This document shows, piece after piece, positions 51,286 to 63,730 of a DNA stretch of 64,000 nucleotides (positions are counted from its first letter, which is position 1; every line of letters starts with the position of its first letter). The stretch covers positions 2,914,001-2,978,000 of the forward strand of contig NW_025408669.1 in NCBI RefSeq assembly GCF_020360975.1, given 5' to 3'. The stretch is from Hirsutella rhossiliensis (Eukaryota; Ascomycota; Sordariomycetes; Hypocreales; Ophiocordycipitaceae). A program made the position numbers and the translations under genes. Below the pieces are notes generated by a model that saw nothing but the letters and a program-made list of their open reading frames with translations, was not told the DNA's origin and did not search any database.

Positions 51286-51759
51286 TTACGGCTGGAAGCC
51301 TTGGTCGCGGACGACAAGGGCGGGCATGGTATAGAGAAGGGTGGCGCCCGTGTCAGACTCCAGGCCGTCGCGCTGCTCAACCTCCCACGCGAGGGCGTAG
51401 GGGTGGACGCGGCCATTCATGAAAAACCACTCTTCTGTCCATTCTGAGTCATCAATAGGCTGGCCGTAAATCGAGAGATTGAGGCTAAAGAAGACGGATA
51501 TCGGGGAATCGTCGGCCTCCGATCGGAGGGGCGCATATTCCGTCGCGAGTAGCCACGCGGGCGGAGGCAGCAAGACGCGGGCCATGACCTCGGCGGTTAA
51601 GACCCTTGTGCGGTGCTCGTCCTGGTGGGCAAATCGAACGGGGCAGTCCGGCTGGACGAAGAACGCCATGGACATCTCGCCGCCAGCGCCCAGTTGGCTA
51701 TCGAGCGGCTTTCGAAGGTGTGCTGCAGGCATATCGGTGGGAAGTAGAGAGGAAGACAT
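51286..51759 (-). pseudogene. Helitron-linked accessory gene, copy C, exon 1 only
   Basis: Exon 1 is fully open from MSSSLLPTDMPAAHLRKPLD through FVQPDCPVRFAHQDEH, WTEEWFFMNGRVHPYALAWE and VVRDQGFQ. The intron donor GTAAGGCG is present, but the acceptor and all of exon 2 (the OB-like part and tail) are replaced by gypsy family 3 sequence. The open exon with conserved spacing supports the exon-intron model used for copy A. Confidence 0.65.
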
Positions 51760-52675
51760 GGCGTATCAGCGCAGGTCGATAGGCCAGTCGCGCGCGCGAA
51801 AACAACATTGCTCAGTGTCAAGAAGGAAAGGAGCAGGGAGGAAGTCGAGCGTGAACGCACTTAGGACAGATCAATGGGGGTATAGGTTCGCCGGGAAGAG
51901 CGAGGAGCCTTGCCGCTGTAAGGAAGTAGACGTTGAAGAGATGCGTAGTGGTGTCGCGAAGCTGGGTCCCAATCAGGCACCAAGGGCGACGCGGACTGAA
52001 TAAAGTCTCCGGCGGGGCTACCGGCATAGGAGGCCAAAAGCTAGGGCTGTCGGCAGATAAGCCTGCCGATACGTCCAGAGGAAGCCCGGCAGGTCCGGGA
52101 GTGTAGAGGTTTAATGCAAATGGGGGACATCAACAAGGAAGGACATAAGGAGGGGGCGTATTAGAAGGCTGAAAATAGGGGGATGAAGCAGGCAGGGTCA
52201 ACACACGGAGCTTGGACACACCCTCGCACGCCTTGCTGTATGCCATTTAGCGCCGCTCTCCTCATGAGGGGTAGAAACGGACCATATATATAACACACAC
52301 AAGGCCCAGAGGGAGGCGTTGTAGGGGAGTCGTGGTTAGAACTGATAGGGGGGTCGGGGAAGACGGATCAAGAAGCAATCGTCCCAGGTGGGCCGAGCTA
52401 GATTGGGCAGGTCGAGGCCGTCCGCAGGGATAGACGCATGGCGGTAGGACAGGGAAGGGGGGGAAGAGAGAGGGAGGAGGCTCTCCCGGTCGGGCACTGC
52501 CGCGTCGCCTCTGCGTCATGAAGGCCATTGGGTTGCCGGGGACCGCTGGTAGGAAGGGCGCCAATACGGCGAGACGCCACTGCTAGGAAGCGAGACACTC
52601 TCAGAGTATATTTCGGGCAGAAGCCTTATAATCCGTCGTTCGTTTGTAGAGCCTTGTCGGCAAGACCGCACCAGC
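51760..52675. promoter_or_regulatory. shared intergenic region, copy C
   Basis: Collinear with the copy B region, including the CGGCAGATAAGCCTGCCG palindrome near 52052 and a TATATATAA box near 52284. It separates the divergent start codons at 51759 and 52676. Confidence 0.4.
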
Positions 52676-55600
52676 ATGGGCGAGAACCCTAGCCGCCAGG
52701 TTAGGCCGGTGGCGGGAGAGCGCGAAATAGGGAAAGTAGCAGCGTCTGCTGTTACGATGAGAAGTATTGCGGAGGCGAGACGGAACGCAACGGAGGAAGG
52801 GCCGAAGCGGGTGTCGGGCCGGGAAAGTCGAGCGAACGCGGCACCTAGGTTCCGGGCTATCGAGGCCAAGCAGGCGCCGGCGGCCGAGGAGGGCTCACAA
52901 AGACAGGAAGCAGGGGTGCTCAAAAGAGCGTTGCCTAAGGGAAGTCGGCGAGGCAGCTGGCCGCGAAAAAGGGCGACGGACGTCAATGGTGCCCCCTTGA
53001 AGGGAGGGCAAGGGCGACGGTTCGCATCGATGAGCGTGCGTGATGGGCATGCAATTATAGAGGCGGACGCTACCGCATCAGGGTCGGTAGGTGCTCAGCC
53101 GGATAGTGGGAGTCCCGCACCGAAGAGCCCTAAGGGCGCCGAGGGACGCTCAAGCAGCTCAGGGGCACAGGGTCGGCGGGAAACCACTGTCGGGAACTCG
53201 GTTAGAGTCGTCAGGGACCCCCTCGTTCAGCCAATCCAACCCAGAGAGATTGAAGATGGAGCTGGAGATGTGCAGTCATCCGGACGGTTGCCACCGCGGC
53301 CATCACGCGAGGCGGCGGCGGGAGAACAAGATCGGCCGAGGCGAGACGAGGCAGCGGCTGAATCTTCGCAGCCCGTGGAACAGAGAAAGAGGGACCGCCT
53401 GCCCAACCAAGACCAGCGCCCGACGAAACGTAGTCGAGGCGGCCATTGGAAGCAGAGGAGACGTGAGTTGCAGGCGGAGGATTTGGCCAGCGCCCTACGT
53501 CATCTTGAAGAGGAATTCGCCGTAAAGGAAAGGCTGTCCAACGAGCAAAGCTGGTGCACACCAGTACCACACGAGAGGAAGGTGTCGACGGTGCGAGGCT
53601 TCTATCGGGCGTTCCACGACGCGGACACGCTGCCGATACGGACGTGCATGATGTGCTACCGGAAGCGCGCGAGAAAAGAGCTGAGGGAGATTGCATGGGG
53701 CCAGTGGCTGTCAAGCCCTATCCCTAAGGCCAGGCGGTCGCCGTTTGCGTGCCGGAGTTGCTTCCCCGAGGGCGAGCCTGTCCCGGTCTGCGCAGAGTGT
53801 TCTCGACGCTTGGCGCGCGGGGTGCTGTCGCCAGCGGCGCAACTTCACAGACGTCTCGGTTGTGAGCACACGTTCCCGGACGAGCTAAAGGGCCTGACGC
53901 CGGTGGAGGAGAAGCTGATCGCGCTGAACTCGTGCTACGGATTCGTCACCAGGTACAACGTCTCAGGCGGCCAGAAGCAGACGCTAAGATATCCCAAGCA
54001 CGTCAAGGGCCACATCACGGTGTTCCCCAACAATGTGCAAGAGCTGGCGACGAACGTGCTGCCGCACCCTCTCTTCCAGGTAATGGACGAGATCCACGTC
54101 TCGTGGCAGGGGGCGCTAAGGCCGACACCGAGCGACCTGTCGAGTCTCCTATCGGTGAGGCGGCGAGTCGTCGAGAGGGCCCTTGTCTGGTTGAAGAGGA
54201 ACAACCCCCACTACGCCGAGATCGAGATCGACGCGGCAGAGATGGAGAGCTGGGGAGACCCGGCCCACGGGGTGCCGGCGTTGGTGTACGAGCGCCTGGA
54301 GCGGAACGAGCCGTCGGCGTGGGAGAAGACGCGGACGGCGCACGTCGTTCCGCCGACGGAGCGGGCCATGGACGACGAGGGGGCGGTAGAGATCGAAGAA
54401 GTCCTCGCCATGCTCAACAAAGGGGAAAGCACGACGAGTCGCGAGGCCTCCGGGCCAGAGTTGAACGAGGTGGATGAGGTGCGTGGACAGAGCCACGGCG
54501 AAGTTGACCATGACGCGAAGACGATCAACGAGGTGACTTCGTCAGGGATGTTTGCGTTGGACGGACCGCCCGACGTGGCCGACGTCGACAAGCTGCGGTT
54601 CGCATGCGATGCCGTTCGCCAAGGCGCAGCCGACGATGGTACGGGCCCGAGAACGTGGGTCGAATCCTCGACAAGGGGGCAGCCGGGGCACGTCGATGGT
54701 TCTGAGCCATTCATCCATGTCCGCCGCGGGGATGAATTCGCCGACTCGTTCGAAGCCTCCTTCTTCGCAAAGGCCTTTCCCACGCTATTACCATTCGGTG
54801 TTGGAGGGCCGCGACCCGTCGAGGAAGCAAGCGTGCGGTTGGGCAGAGGCGCGGCCAACACGAGCGAGCCAGAGGCGGGGACGCAGGATCTCCTGTCATC
54901 CCGAAACATGAGCCTTCGGACGTGGGCCGACACGGTGCTGCGACGCCACGGCGGCCGGTTCGCGACGCACCACATCTTCGCGTTCCTCGTCTTCAACATG
55001 GGCGTGCGGTCGAGAAACCGTCGCGTCAGCATGCTGAGCGTGACGAGGAAGAACTTCCGCAAGGTGGAGCAAATCGTACGGTCGCTGACTGCAGACGGAT
55101 TAGCGGCAGCTAGAGCCGAGCTGGAGAGCACAGGCAAGACGACCGACGACGGCGTGAAGGAGCTTCTCAGGAGCCTTTCGCTGTATGGTTATCGTCAGCC
55201 CATGTCCAGAGAGCTCCGTCTCAGCATGCGGCACAAGATCCTGGCGCTCATCGTCCGCTACGGCGTGCCCGCGATCTGGTTCACGATCAACCCAAACGAC
55301 ATTACGAACCCGGTGAAGCTCCGACTGGCAGCGTACCGCACGCGCGACCCTGAGGCGGCCGAGGAGTTCCTGCGGAGCCTCGATATGTCGTTCAAACGGG
55401 TGCGGCTATCCATCTCCGACCCGATGAGCTCAGCCATGTTCTTCCACCGGGAGATGACGCTGTTCTTCGAGCATTACGTAAATGCAGGGGGGGAGTCGGT
55501 GTTCGGGCGCCTCAGCCAGTACTACGGTGCCGTGGAGACCAACGAACGAGGATCCCTTCACGTCCACGGGCTGCTCTGGCTACACGGGAACGCGCACCCG

Positions 55601-57492
55601 AGCTCGATGCTCGCCGACGCCCACGGCGAGGGACAATCGGCGTACCGCGAGCGGATCGTCCGCTATGTCGATAGCGTCTTCTGCGAGGTAAGGGGCGGGG
55701 CGTCGTAGTCATGGGCCAAGAGGATGCAGGCTGACCCACGGAAAGCAGGACTTGGACCAGGAAGGGTTTTGCGCCGTCCGGGCGGAGCGTTCGGTGACGT
55801 CTGATGTCTCATCCCTGCTAGACAGCGCCGAGCGGTTCTCGGCCGCCTTCGAAGAGGAAGCCAACTTCTGCGCCGGGGCGACGCAGATCCACACCCATAG
55901 CCCGACATGCGTCAAGTACTCCCTCGGCAACAAGGGGCGAAAGGCCGACCTCTGTCGCTTCAAGGCGCCATGGAAGCTGGTCGAGAAAACAACGTTCTCA
56001 CAGGACGGCGTGCTGCGGATCCGCAGGACGCATCCCATGGTGAATCGATGGAACAAGGCCATCGCCGTAGGGCTCCGCCACAACCATGATATTTCCTTCA
56101 TAGCGACGCAGCGGAAGACCATGGCCCTCGTCTATTATGTCACGAATTACGCGACCAAAGTAGAGGACCCGACGTGGAAGCGCGTCGCCGCGGCCGCGGA
56201 AGACCTAGACCTCCTCAACTCGAGGTGCCACCGGGAAGACAGGCGGATCCCGTGGGAAACGGGCATCACCGTGGTAACGCCGCTGAACAGGAACCGGTGG
56301 AACCTCAACATGGAGGCGAGCTTGGCGTTCCGGATTCTGCAGCAAACGACGATGCGTGTCTTCATCTCCGAGCACAAGTGGAAGGACGGCCTGCCGACCG
56401 AGGAAGAGGCCATCATGATGCTGAACCAGGGCGACGACAGCGCGATCCCGGTGCCGGCCATCTTCATGTTCGTGGCCGGGATGGCGGCCGTCGTGAATCA
56501 CAATACCCATCAGGGGCTCAAGTTGGTGAACGGTGCCAGCTACACGGCGGTGGAGGTAATCGTCGACAAGGCGTACCCGGGGCATCGGATCTCGGCCGAC
56601 ACGACGATCCACTTCGGGCCGCCGGCGGCGATTATACTGGGGTCGGAGACGACGAAGGATTTCCACTTCGTCGGGATGCCGCCCGGCACGATCCTCCTGA
56701 CGCCCATGAGCGTCAGGATCCAGCGTCAGCGGAAGCGACCGTGGCAGCAGAACGACGTCAGCCGCAAGGGCCTGCCGTGCGCCGCCGCCTTCGCGTGCAC
56801 GGATTACAAGGTGCAGGGGGGGACTCTGGAGCGCGTCGCGCTCGAGTTACAAGGGACGAGGACGACAAACGTCGGCGGACGCGCCGTCCCCTCGCAGTGC
56901 GACCCGTACAGCCTGTTAGGGGTGATAGACGAAGGTGAAGATTTTGAAGATTTTGAATGAAGGATGAATCAAATGAATTGAATTTTTTGGATCTTGATTC
57001 AAAATCTTCAAGCTCCAATTTTCGCGATTCAAGTTGGGTTTGGGCCAATTCAGGCCATTCATGAATGGTTTGAAGGGATCCCCTAAACGAAGTGAATTTG
57101 GTGTGTACCTGAGCGATTGCAAAGATGCCTCAAAAACGCCAATAAGTAGTATATAGTTTTAAGTTATAGCCTTCTAAGAAGTCGATAATCCCGAATACTA
57201 CAAAAATTAACTTACATAAATACTGATCCGCCTGTCCTAGGCAAATCGACTGAAAATAAGCACTTTCAAAGCTCTGCCGAATCCTCAAAATACGTCGGTA
57301 CAACGCGTTCGAATCCGCCACTGTACACGGCTACACTCTTAGAGCCCCAATCCTCCGAAGCCTCCATTGTATCTAGACAGGGGGTTGATATCGCAGACTT
57401 ATCGGCTTGGGATGCAGGAGGTTTGGGGTAGGGGTTCAGTGGGAGCCTCGGTGGGAGGAAGAGGTTGAGGAGGATTCTCGCCTGAACACAGA

Positions 57493-60053
57493 TTAGCATA
57501 TACCTACATATATAATGAGGGTATATCCATACATACCATCTTCCAGCTTGCCCGGAATGTGGTCTGGTCTCCAAATAATACTATTGGCAAAGGGCAGGAT
57601 GTCATACTCCATGGCCGCCTTGATCAACGCCTGATCGATCTTATCTTCCTGAGTATAAGCACTCCGTAAAAGTGTTAGTACTCGCACCGTATCTGCCTTC
57701 AAGGCGTGACGGCGGATACCGAATTCGTCTCTACAACCGCTGAAGAGGCGTTCCACGTCAACTTCAGAGCCAGAGACAGAGAGAAGATCACGCGCCGCCG
57801 CAGCCAAAAGTGGCCACTCGACCTTGTGTTCTTTCCACCACTTCAGTAGGAAGTCTGGAGACTTTGCAATAGACTCGTCGAACTCTATTCGAGGAGCTGC
57901 AAGCCACCGTTCAAGCTCCGAAATAGGGATCGCCGCGCCCGTCTCCGCCTCCCTCGCCTTCTTCATTTGGATGGCTCTCCATTGCGCAATGGAGACTCCT
58001 TGAGGACGCTCAGCTGGCCTGGATTGGCTCATAGTTGAGTTTGTGGCATTCAATGCTGCTAGCTCCGGCCACTCCGTTTTGAAATACTTCTTGACTTTAG
58101 CCATAATCTCAGAGTATTGATCCGGTATCATCATTTCCAATTGGTGAGTTTTATAACGCGGATCCAGGATGTGAGCTGCGAATAGCATCATTTGATCGTC
58201 AAGCTTCTTCATATAAGTAACGTGTTTTGCTTTGCCCTTCGAGAAGGCGTCTCGAATGGACATATCAAGGTCTGTAAAGTCGCCAACTCCTTCGACTACA
58301 TCATCAAGGAGAGCTTCCAAATCCCAATAGATATCGAGACTTTGTGAGATCGGCGGCATAACTTCGGAGACTTTCAGAGTGTGGTCTTTAAACGGCTTCA
58401 GAACCTTCCACAGTTGATAGAGAGCGACAATCTCTTCTGATAAGGGCAGGAGGCACTTGACTTGCGGGTGAGTATCAACGAACTCAGTATACTCTGCCTC
58501 AAGCTCGAGGAATTGGTCAATCATGTCGTAGGCCGAATTCCAGCGAGTGTCGACATCGTAGATTGGCTTCCGGTAGTGCGTGCGCGGCATGCTTTTGAAG
58601 TCTTGCTCCCTAGACCCGGATCTCAACATCCAGAGATTGAGGAGGCGGATTTTGGCAATCCCACTTCGACTAGAGTCTCCCGGAATGGTGTAGTTGTTGC
58701 TTTTATTCTCTTCGTCCCACTTGTCAAGCATCTTCTTGGCTTCCTTCGCTGTGCCTGCTTTGAGATCTTGCAAGACGCCCTCACAAATGAGCGAGGTAAT
58801 ATGAGCTAGACAGCGGATCCAACTCTTCCTGCCGTGAAAGCGCACGCGGGGCCTCCTATTGGGCTCACCTTGTCGTCGAATTTGGTCTTGAGAGAATTGT
58901 ACAAAGACTGACAGAGCGTGCCGTTATTGCCGGCGTTGTCTCCGTAATGGCGAGAAGCTTAGGCTTGAGCCTGAGCTCCTCAAGCGTCCTCTCAACTATC
59001 TCAGCTAATTGTTTGCCAGTGTGAGATCTTTTGAGCTCAATAAACTCAATAACTTCCTCTCTCTCTCAAACTCCGGTGTAATCCAGTGCGCAATAATGGC
59101 GAAAATGGGCACCCGATTCGGTGCTGTCCAGATATCAAGGGTGAACGAGATGGTGGCACAATTGTACTCAAGCTCAATCTTCAGCTTCTCCTGCGTTCGA
59201 CAAAGTCTGTATATATATGATTGCGTAACGTTATACGACTCCTGTACACACATGTTGTGTTGTGAGCCAAGAACATCTCTTGAAAAGCAGGAGTCTCGAC
59301 AACAGAGAAGGGTTGTCGGTGTTTACAAACCACCGGCGGATAGACTCCTTTGCCGTGAGTCTTGCTCTCTGCCTAGGTCGACCGCTCCATGCGTCTGCCT
59401 CTGTATAATCTCCTCCACCAATGGCGCGGCCGTATCCATTAATTCGAGCGTGGTGAGATTCCTTCGTAATACCGTGGATTTTTAAATGGTCTCCCATGCC
59501 AGAGGTAACCCTCGGCGGTTCGATTCGAGGACCTGGAATCTCTTCCGAAGAGTATTGGGATTTTGAAGGCACTCTATACAAGTCCACCGGAACTCTTGGA
59601 AGATCTTCGGCCCATCCTTATCCTCTGAGTAAAAGCTTCTGTCTATAGCTTCCTCTGCATATACCAATAGACGTGGCTGTTCTTGTCTCTCTTCTTGCGA
59701 ACATGCTTTTGTTTGTTGTCGGCCCACTTCTTGATAAGTCCGGCTTTCTCTGCGAGCGTCATATGACTACTGTTCAATGGCGGCTCTGGTGTATCCGCGT
59801 CGGGCATGTCATCATCTGACTCACAGTCAGGATGACCCGGGGGCGCGCAGACAATTGTATCTTCGCCAGTTGGAAGAGGAGAGGAAGGAGCCGGAGTTGC
59901 GCTAGAATCAGCGCGCGCGCGGGATTCGAGGTTGAATTGAGGACGTTCGATGCGGGCATAATTCTGCGTTGGCAATTTACGCCGGGTCCTTGGAGCAAAG
60001 AAATTCGCTGCGGCAGATGTTTTTGTTTCAGCAGGGGCCATACTACGTATCAT
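57493..60053 (-). pseudogene. hAT transposase, frameshifted
   Basis: Read leftward from MIRSMAPAETKTSAAANFFA (60053). A BED-like DNA-binding part with WTCIECLQN and HLKIHGITKESHHARINGY crosses frame changes near 59650 and 59525. Then come ARLTAKESIRRWFVNTDNP and the first catalytic region SFTLDIWTAPNRVPIFAI (about 59110). A missing base disturbs the ITGDNAGNNGTL region near 58945. The long last frame (58845-57493, 450 aa) includes YDVDTRWNSAYDMIDQFLEL and ends with the dimerisation domain, RDLLSVSGSEVDVERLFSG. At least three single-base changes prevent a full product. Confidence 0.82.
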
Positions 60054-61536
60054 GTTATAATTAGCTATCCACTCGTAAGGTAATTAAATAAGGAGGGTAG
60101 ATTGAGAGTAATGAAGTTTTACCTGATCTTGGCTGAAAGGCTCGAGAATGGACGCGACACAGGTAGTCGGAACGACACCAAATAAACCACAATAAAGTGT
60201 CAAGGAGTCGGGGTTGAACGGGTAGGATAGGTCGTCGGTCAGGGCGTTGATTCGGGGGCTGATCCGAAGCCGCTGTCGGAATATCGAAGCAGGAATTAGG
60301 CGAGGTCGTGGTAAAATAATGTCGTGGCAGTTGTCGCGAAGACCGTTGCGCCACGCAGGCAAAGGTGGATGGGCTGACGACCCTGTCTTTCCGACAGCAG
60401 TAGAATTAACAGGTGGTCAACTGAGCGGAAATAACGCGTCTGAACGCGGCTAGTTGGCACAATATATCCTTATCATGCAGATTTTTCGGGTACTTCCTGA
60501 TCGGCTAATTTGTATGGACAAACAAGTAGCAGTCATATTGGGCTCGAGGAGTAGATAAGTCCCTAACAGCCTCCAAATCGCGAGCTGACTCGATTCGTGT
60601 CACTTCCAATTGTTCGCGCAGTATTGAGATGTTGAGGATCTGAACGCGGTTTTCGAATCAGCTTGCTGGGGCTGTACAGCGGTATAATTATTATATTATA
60701 TATCCAGAATATGGGTTGCCGAGCTTAATATGTGCTTGAAATGTAGTATTCCAACCAAAAAATGGGCTATCCATTGATTGCCTTCAAGATGATGTGGCAT
60801 TTCTTGAGCAAATGTTAACGACATGTAACTATCGAGGGTTATATCATCCGAACGAGAAAATCCAGAACATTCGAGCGGCACTACATTTAAATCATGTGCA
60901 TTATAAAATGGCACTGTTCATGAGCTTCATGGTGTTTTTTAATACTCCGTATAGGGTGGCAAGATTGCTGAAACGGTGGCGTATCAGGCACTGTTAGGGT
61001 CGTTATACCACAATATATGGACGCCCTAACTGCCGTCCTTCGCCTCGATTTCCCCAGCGACGCCCCCGCCAGACGCGGGCGGCGCGGGACTAGGATTTTG
61101 CCAGTGGAGTGTGGACGGTGGAATCCAACTGAAACACGCACAACAGACTTTTAAATACGCAGAGCGTCATCACAAGCGCGGCCGAACTCGAAGTTACCGT
61201 GTCCGCGCGGGCAAACCCCTAATGATGGGGTCAAAGCAGCTTGTTTATTGATGTGTATGTGAGCCTGCCGAGGAAGAACAGGAAGAGGCCCTTGGTGGGT
61301 GGCTTCGGTATTGACCCTTTCCTCCTGTATGTCCCTTGGCCGCGAAGCGGGGTGATAATTTTTTTTCGCCTTACGTTTCGACCATATCGCCATTCATTCA
61401 CAATTTTTATGAATGAATTGAATGAAGACTCCTGATTTTTGATTCGTCGAATTTGAAGACCTTACCCGATTCGGCTTCATTCAATTCAAGGGTCCCGAGG
61501 CCGATTCGACTTCAAAATCTTCAAATATCAGCCCTA
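60054..61536. other. non-coding 5' part of the hAT element
   Basis: No gene supported. It probably holds the transposase promoter. AT-rich near 60660-60710, with many GAATTCAA/TGAATGAA-type subterminal motifs near 61390-61530, as is common for transposase-binding sites in hAT ends. Confidence 0.5.
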
Positions 61537-61701
61537 CAGCCTGTACGTGCAGCTGTCGCGGTGCCCGACGCTGGACGGCATCATGCTCGTGTCGAAGGTG
61601 CGAGAGAGAGACCTGGTGGGAAACCGGGTCCCCAGGGAGATGACCGCCGCACAAGCCAGGCTGGAGGAACTGAGCGACAGAACTGTTCGGGGGGTGCTGT
61701 A

Positions 61702-62076
61702 AAGCGAGAAGGGTTCGCAGACAAGACGTCCGGCGCGAGAGCGGCGGAGTGTCAGAACAACGGGGGCAGGGGTCACGTGCGATAGGGAGATAAGAAGATG
61801 ACTCATTGCAAGAGAGCCCGAGAGACCCCAAAAAGGGGACGGGCGCGCCCACACACACACACACACGCAATATACACACATCTTTGCAAGCCTAATGGGC
61901 CTGCCCTCCCTAATACGATTGATCCACTGCACCACAGTCGTGGCTTTCCTATTTTGGGATCACCTAGAACCTCCGATTCTGACAGACTAATAGGAGGGCG
62001 GGGCTTAGGAGGCCAATCAGAGGCCAAAGATTTTGAGGGGAAAAAAGTTTGGGTGGTCGGGGCGCGGGGCATAATC
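61702..62076 (+). other. 3' non-coding region of copy C
   Basis: Contains a (CA)n run at about 61850-61866 and the GGGGCATAA block that precedes the terminal motif in copy B too. Confidence 0.5.
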
Positions 62077-62173
62077 CTTTCGTTCCTCAAGGCACGTTCC
62101 TCAAGGCACGCCCTTCGGGCTGAACGGGAGAGGCAACCCAACAGGGTTGCGCAAAGAGCCTTGAGGAACGAAA
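62077..62173. repeat. C/D junction: inverted repeat around inner hairpin
   Basis: CTTTCGTTCCTCAAGGC (62077-62093) faces GCCTTGAGGAACGAAA (62158-62173). A partial direct copy GTTCCTCAAGGC follows the left arm. Inside are CGCCCTTCGGGCTGAA (a GCCC/GGGC stem) and GCAACCC (62133-62139) pairing with GGGTTGC (62144-62150). Same build as the A/B junction. Confidence 0.75.
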
Positions 62174-62288
62174 AAAACGTCTAGACAAGGGGCAGACAGA
62201 TGTACAGAGGCAGAAAGGTAACGACGACCAAGGGGCAGCCAGGCTGGACGAAAAACACTTCCCATTTAAGGAGTTATAGCAGCGTACG

Positions 62289-63730
62289 CTATTCCATTTC
62301 CGTAGCTTTCTTAGATAGGTGGCGGTTTCGAAGCGGACGGGCCGGCGAGCCCAAGCCATGGGCGACAATGGAATCGAGGGAAGAGTCCCGTAAGTCAGGA
62401 CCCGGCTTAGGGTTGTCCGGCTCATGAGCGGCGGAGGCAGCCGAAACAGAGAACGAGTGGGTAGCAGAGGAGGCGGGCTTAGGGGAAGACGAGATCACCG
62501 GGGCCTTATGCAGCAGACACGGTCGCTTCGTCGGCGTATCGGCAGGCTCAGGGCAATATCGTTTCCCGGGCGGCGTAAGGTGGCCGGTCGAGGGCGAAGC
62601 CGAAGCCAAGGGTGGAGGACTGAGCGGGAGGGTGCCAGGGGTGATCAAAGACAAAGAGGCAGCGCGCACGTCCCGGAAGGCCGCGGAAGCGGAGGAAGCT
62701 TGTTGCCTCTGTGGCGTAGAGAGAAGCGGTGCCATCGTGGTGACGGCGGCGGCGGCCTTGTCGAGAAAAGTCCAGGAATCCGGGACGACGATAAAGACGT
62801 TGTCCCGGTCCGAGCCCGGGGGGTAGAGCATGACATCATGACGGAGCAGGCCAGCGACCTTGCCTGTGCAGGTAAAGGGGACGTTAGGCTGAAATTGAGA
62901 GTCCTGCCTCTCGGCCATCTTCCTACACAAGATGGCCCAGGGGTTAGCGCGAACAGGGAAGATAACGAAGACCTGGAACGGGTGGAAGCCCTTGAAGGGG
63001 ACCTTATTAGGCATCCCAGGAGCGACATAGGTAGAAAGGCGGACAAATCCGCAACAGTTAAGTTGGGCGGCGCCTAGACCGGGCAGTAGGTCCCGCCGCA
63101 GCGAGGAGTGGCCGGTGCCGACGATAAGGCCGGTAAAGGAAACAATAGGCGGGATGCAGGGAAGTCGCCCATGGAGGCAAAGAGCCTAGGAGAACACTTC
63201 AAGCCCATCTTAGCCATATACCGTTTCGTCGGCACTCGCGAAGGGTCAGGGCACGGCTTACGGCTGGTAGCCCTGATCGCGGACGACAAGGGCGGGCATC
63301 GTATAGAGAAAGGTGCGGCCCGTGTCAGACTCGAGGCCGTCGCGTTGCTCAACCTCCCATGCGAGCGCGTAGGGGTGGACGCGGGCATGCATGAAAAACC
63401 ACTCTTCGGTCCAGTCGGAGGGATCAATAGGCTGGCCGTAGATGGAGAGGTTGAGGCTAAAAAAGACGGATGTCGGGGAATCATCGGCATCCGATCGGAG
63501 GGGCGCATATTCCGTCGCGAGCAGCCAGGCGGGAGGAGGCAGGAAGACGCGGGCCATGGCCTCGGCGTTAAGACCCTGATGCGGTGGTCGTCCTGGTGGG
63601 AAAATCTAGCAGGACAGTCCGGCTGGACAAAAGACATCATAGACATCTCACCGCCAGCGCCCCTTTGGCTATCGAGCGGCTTTCGAAGGTGCGGTGCGGG
63701 CATATCGGTACGAAGTAGAGAGGAAGACAT
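62289..63730 (-). pseudogene. Helitron-linked accessory gene, copy D, a few frameshifts, full tail
   Basis: Start at 63730 (MSSSLLRTDMPAPHLRKPLD). One shift near 63580 leads to the frame with MARVFLPPPAWLLATEYAPL, WTEEWFFMHARVHPYALAWE and VVRDQGYQ. The intron runs from GTAAGCCG (63255) to TCTCCTAG (about 63187). Exon 2 has MGDFPCIPPIVSFTGLIVG with a one-base loss and another shift near 63050. It then has a long open part from MPNKVPFKGFHPFQVFVIFP through FTCTGKVAGLLRHDVM and FIVVPDSWTFLDKA to a Pro/Ser-rich tail with DTPTKRPCLLHK, ending RNRHLSKKATEME at 62289. The tail has the length and basic motif of copy A, so the tail is part of the gene. Confidence 0.65.

Larger units (their letters stand above)
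56917..61536 (-). mobile_element. hAT element, 4620 bp, TSD CAGCCTGT
   Basis: An 8-bp duplicate CAGCCTGT lies at 56909-56916 and 61537-61544, the duplication size of hAT elements. Ends are short inverted repeats: TAGGGGTGATA at the left, and TAGGGCTGATA reversed from the right. A TGAAGATTTTGAAG motif is shared just inside both ends. Excision restores the helicase text SLYVQLSRC. Confidence 0.88.
52676..61701 (+). pseudogene. Helitron2 Rep-helicase, copy C, in-frame deletion and hAT insertion
   Basis: Exon 1 (52676-55687) is open for 1004 codons: MGENPSRQVRP start, Cys finger CMMCYRKRARKELR, LTPVEEKLIALNSCYG and HUH HVHGLLWLHGN. Intron 1 is 55688-55748. Exon 2 opens with DLDQEGFCAV and keeps YYVTNYATK. 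At 56202 the text jumps in frame from KRVAAAAE to DLDLLNSRCHRED. About 2.2 kb is lost: the end of the Rep region, intron 2 and the helicase up to and beyond both Walker motifs. The frame stays open into the helicase end until the hAT element at 56917. The last 55 codons (SLYVQLSRCPTLDG to GVL) resume at 61537. Before the hAT insertion it would have made a Rep protein with a helicase tail but no ATPase site. Confidence 0.82.
51273..62093 (+). mobile_element. Helitron2-type element, copy C (truncated, with hAT inside)
   Basis: The left end is lost inside the accessory-gene intron. The right end is the terminal motif CTTTCGTTCCTCAAGGC at 62077-62093. Without the 4620-bp hAT insertion it would be about 6.2 kb. 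It contains accessory exon 1, the intergenic region, and an internally deleted Rep-helicase gene. Confidence 0.7.

Noticed and set aside
56917..56960. C-terminus LGVIDEGEDFEDFE of the copy C protein
   Set aside because: It is translated hAT terminal sequence, not part of the helicase.
61850..61870. CA repeat as a telomere or regulatory signal
   Set aside because: Simple dinucleotide run only; no TTAGGG repeats anywhere in the window.
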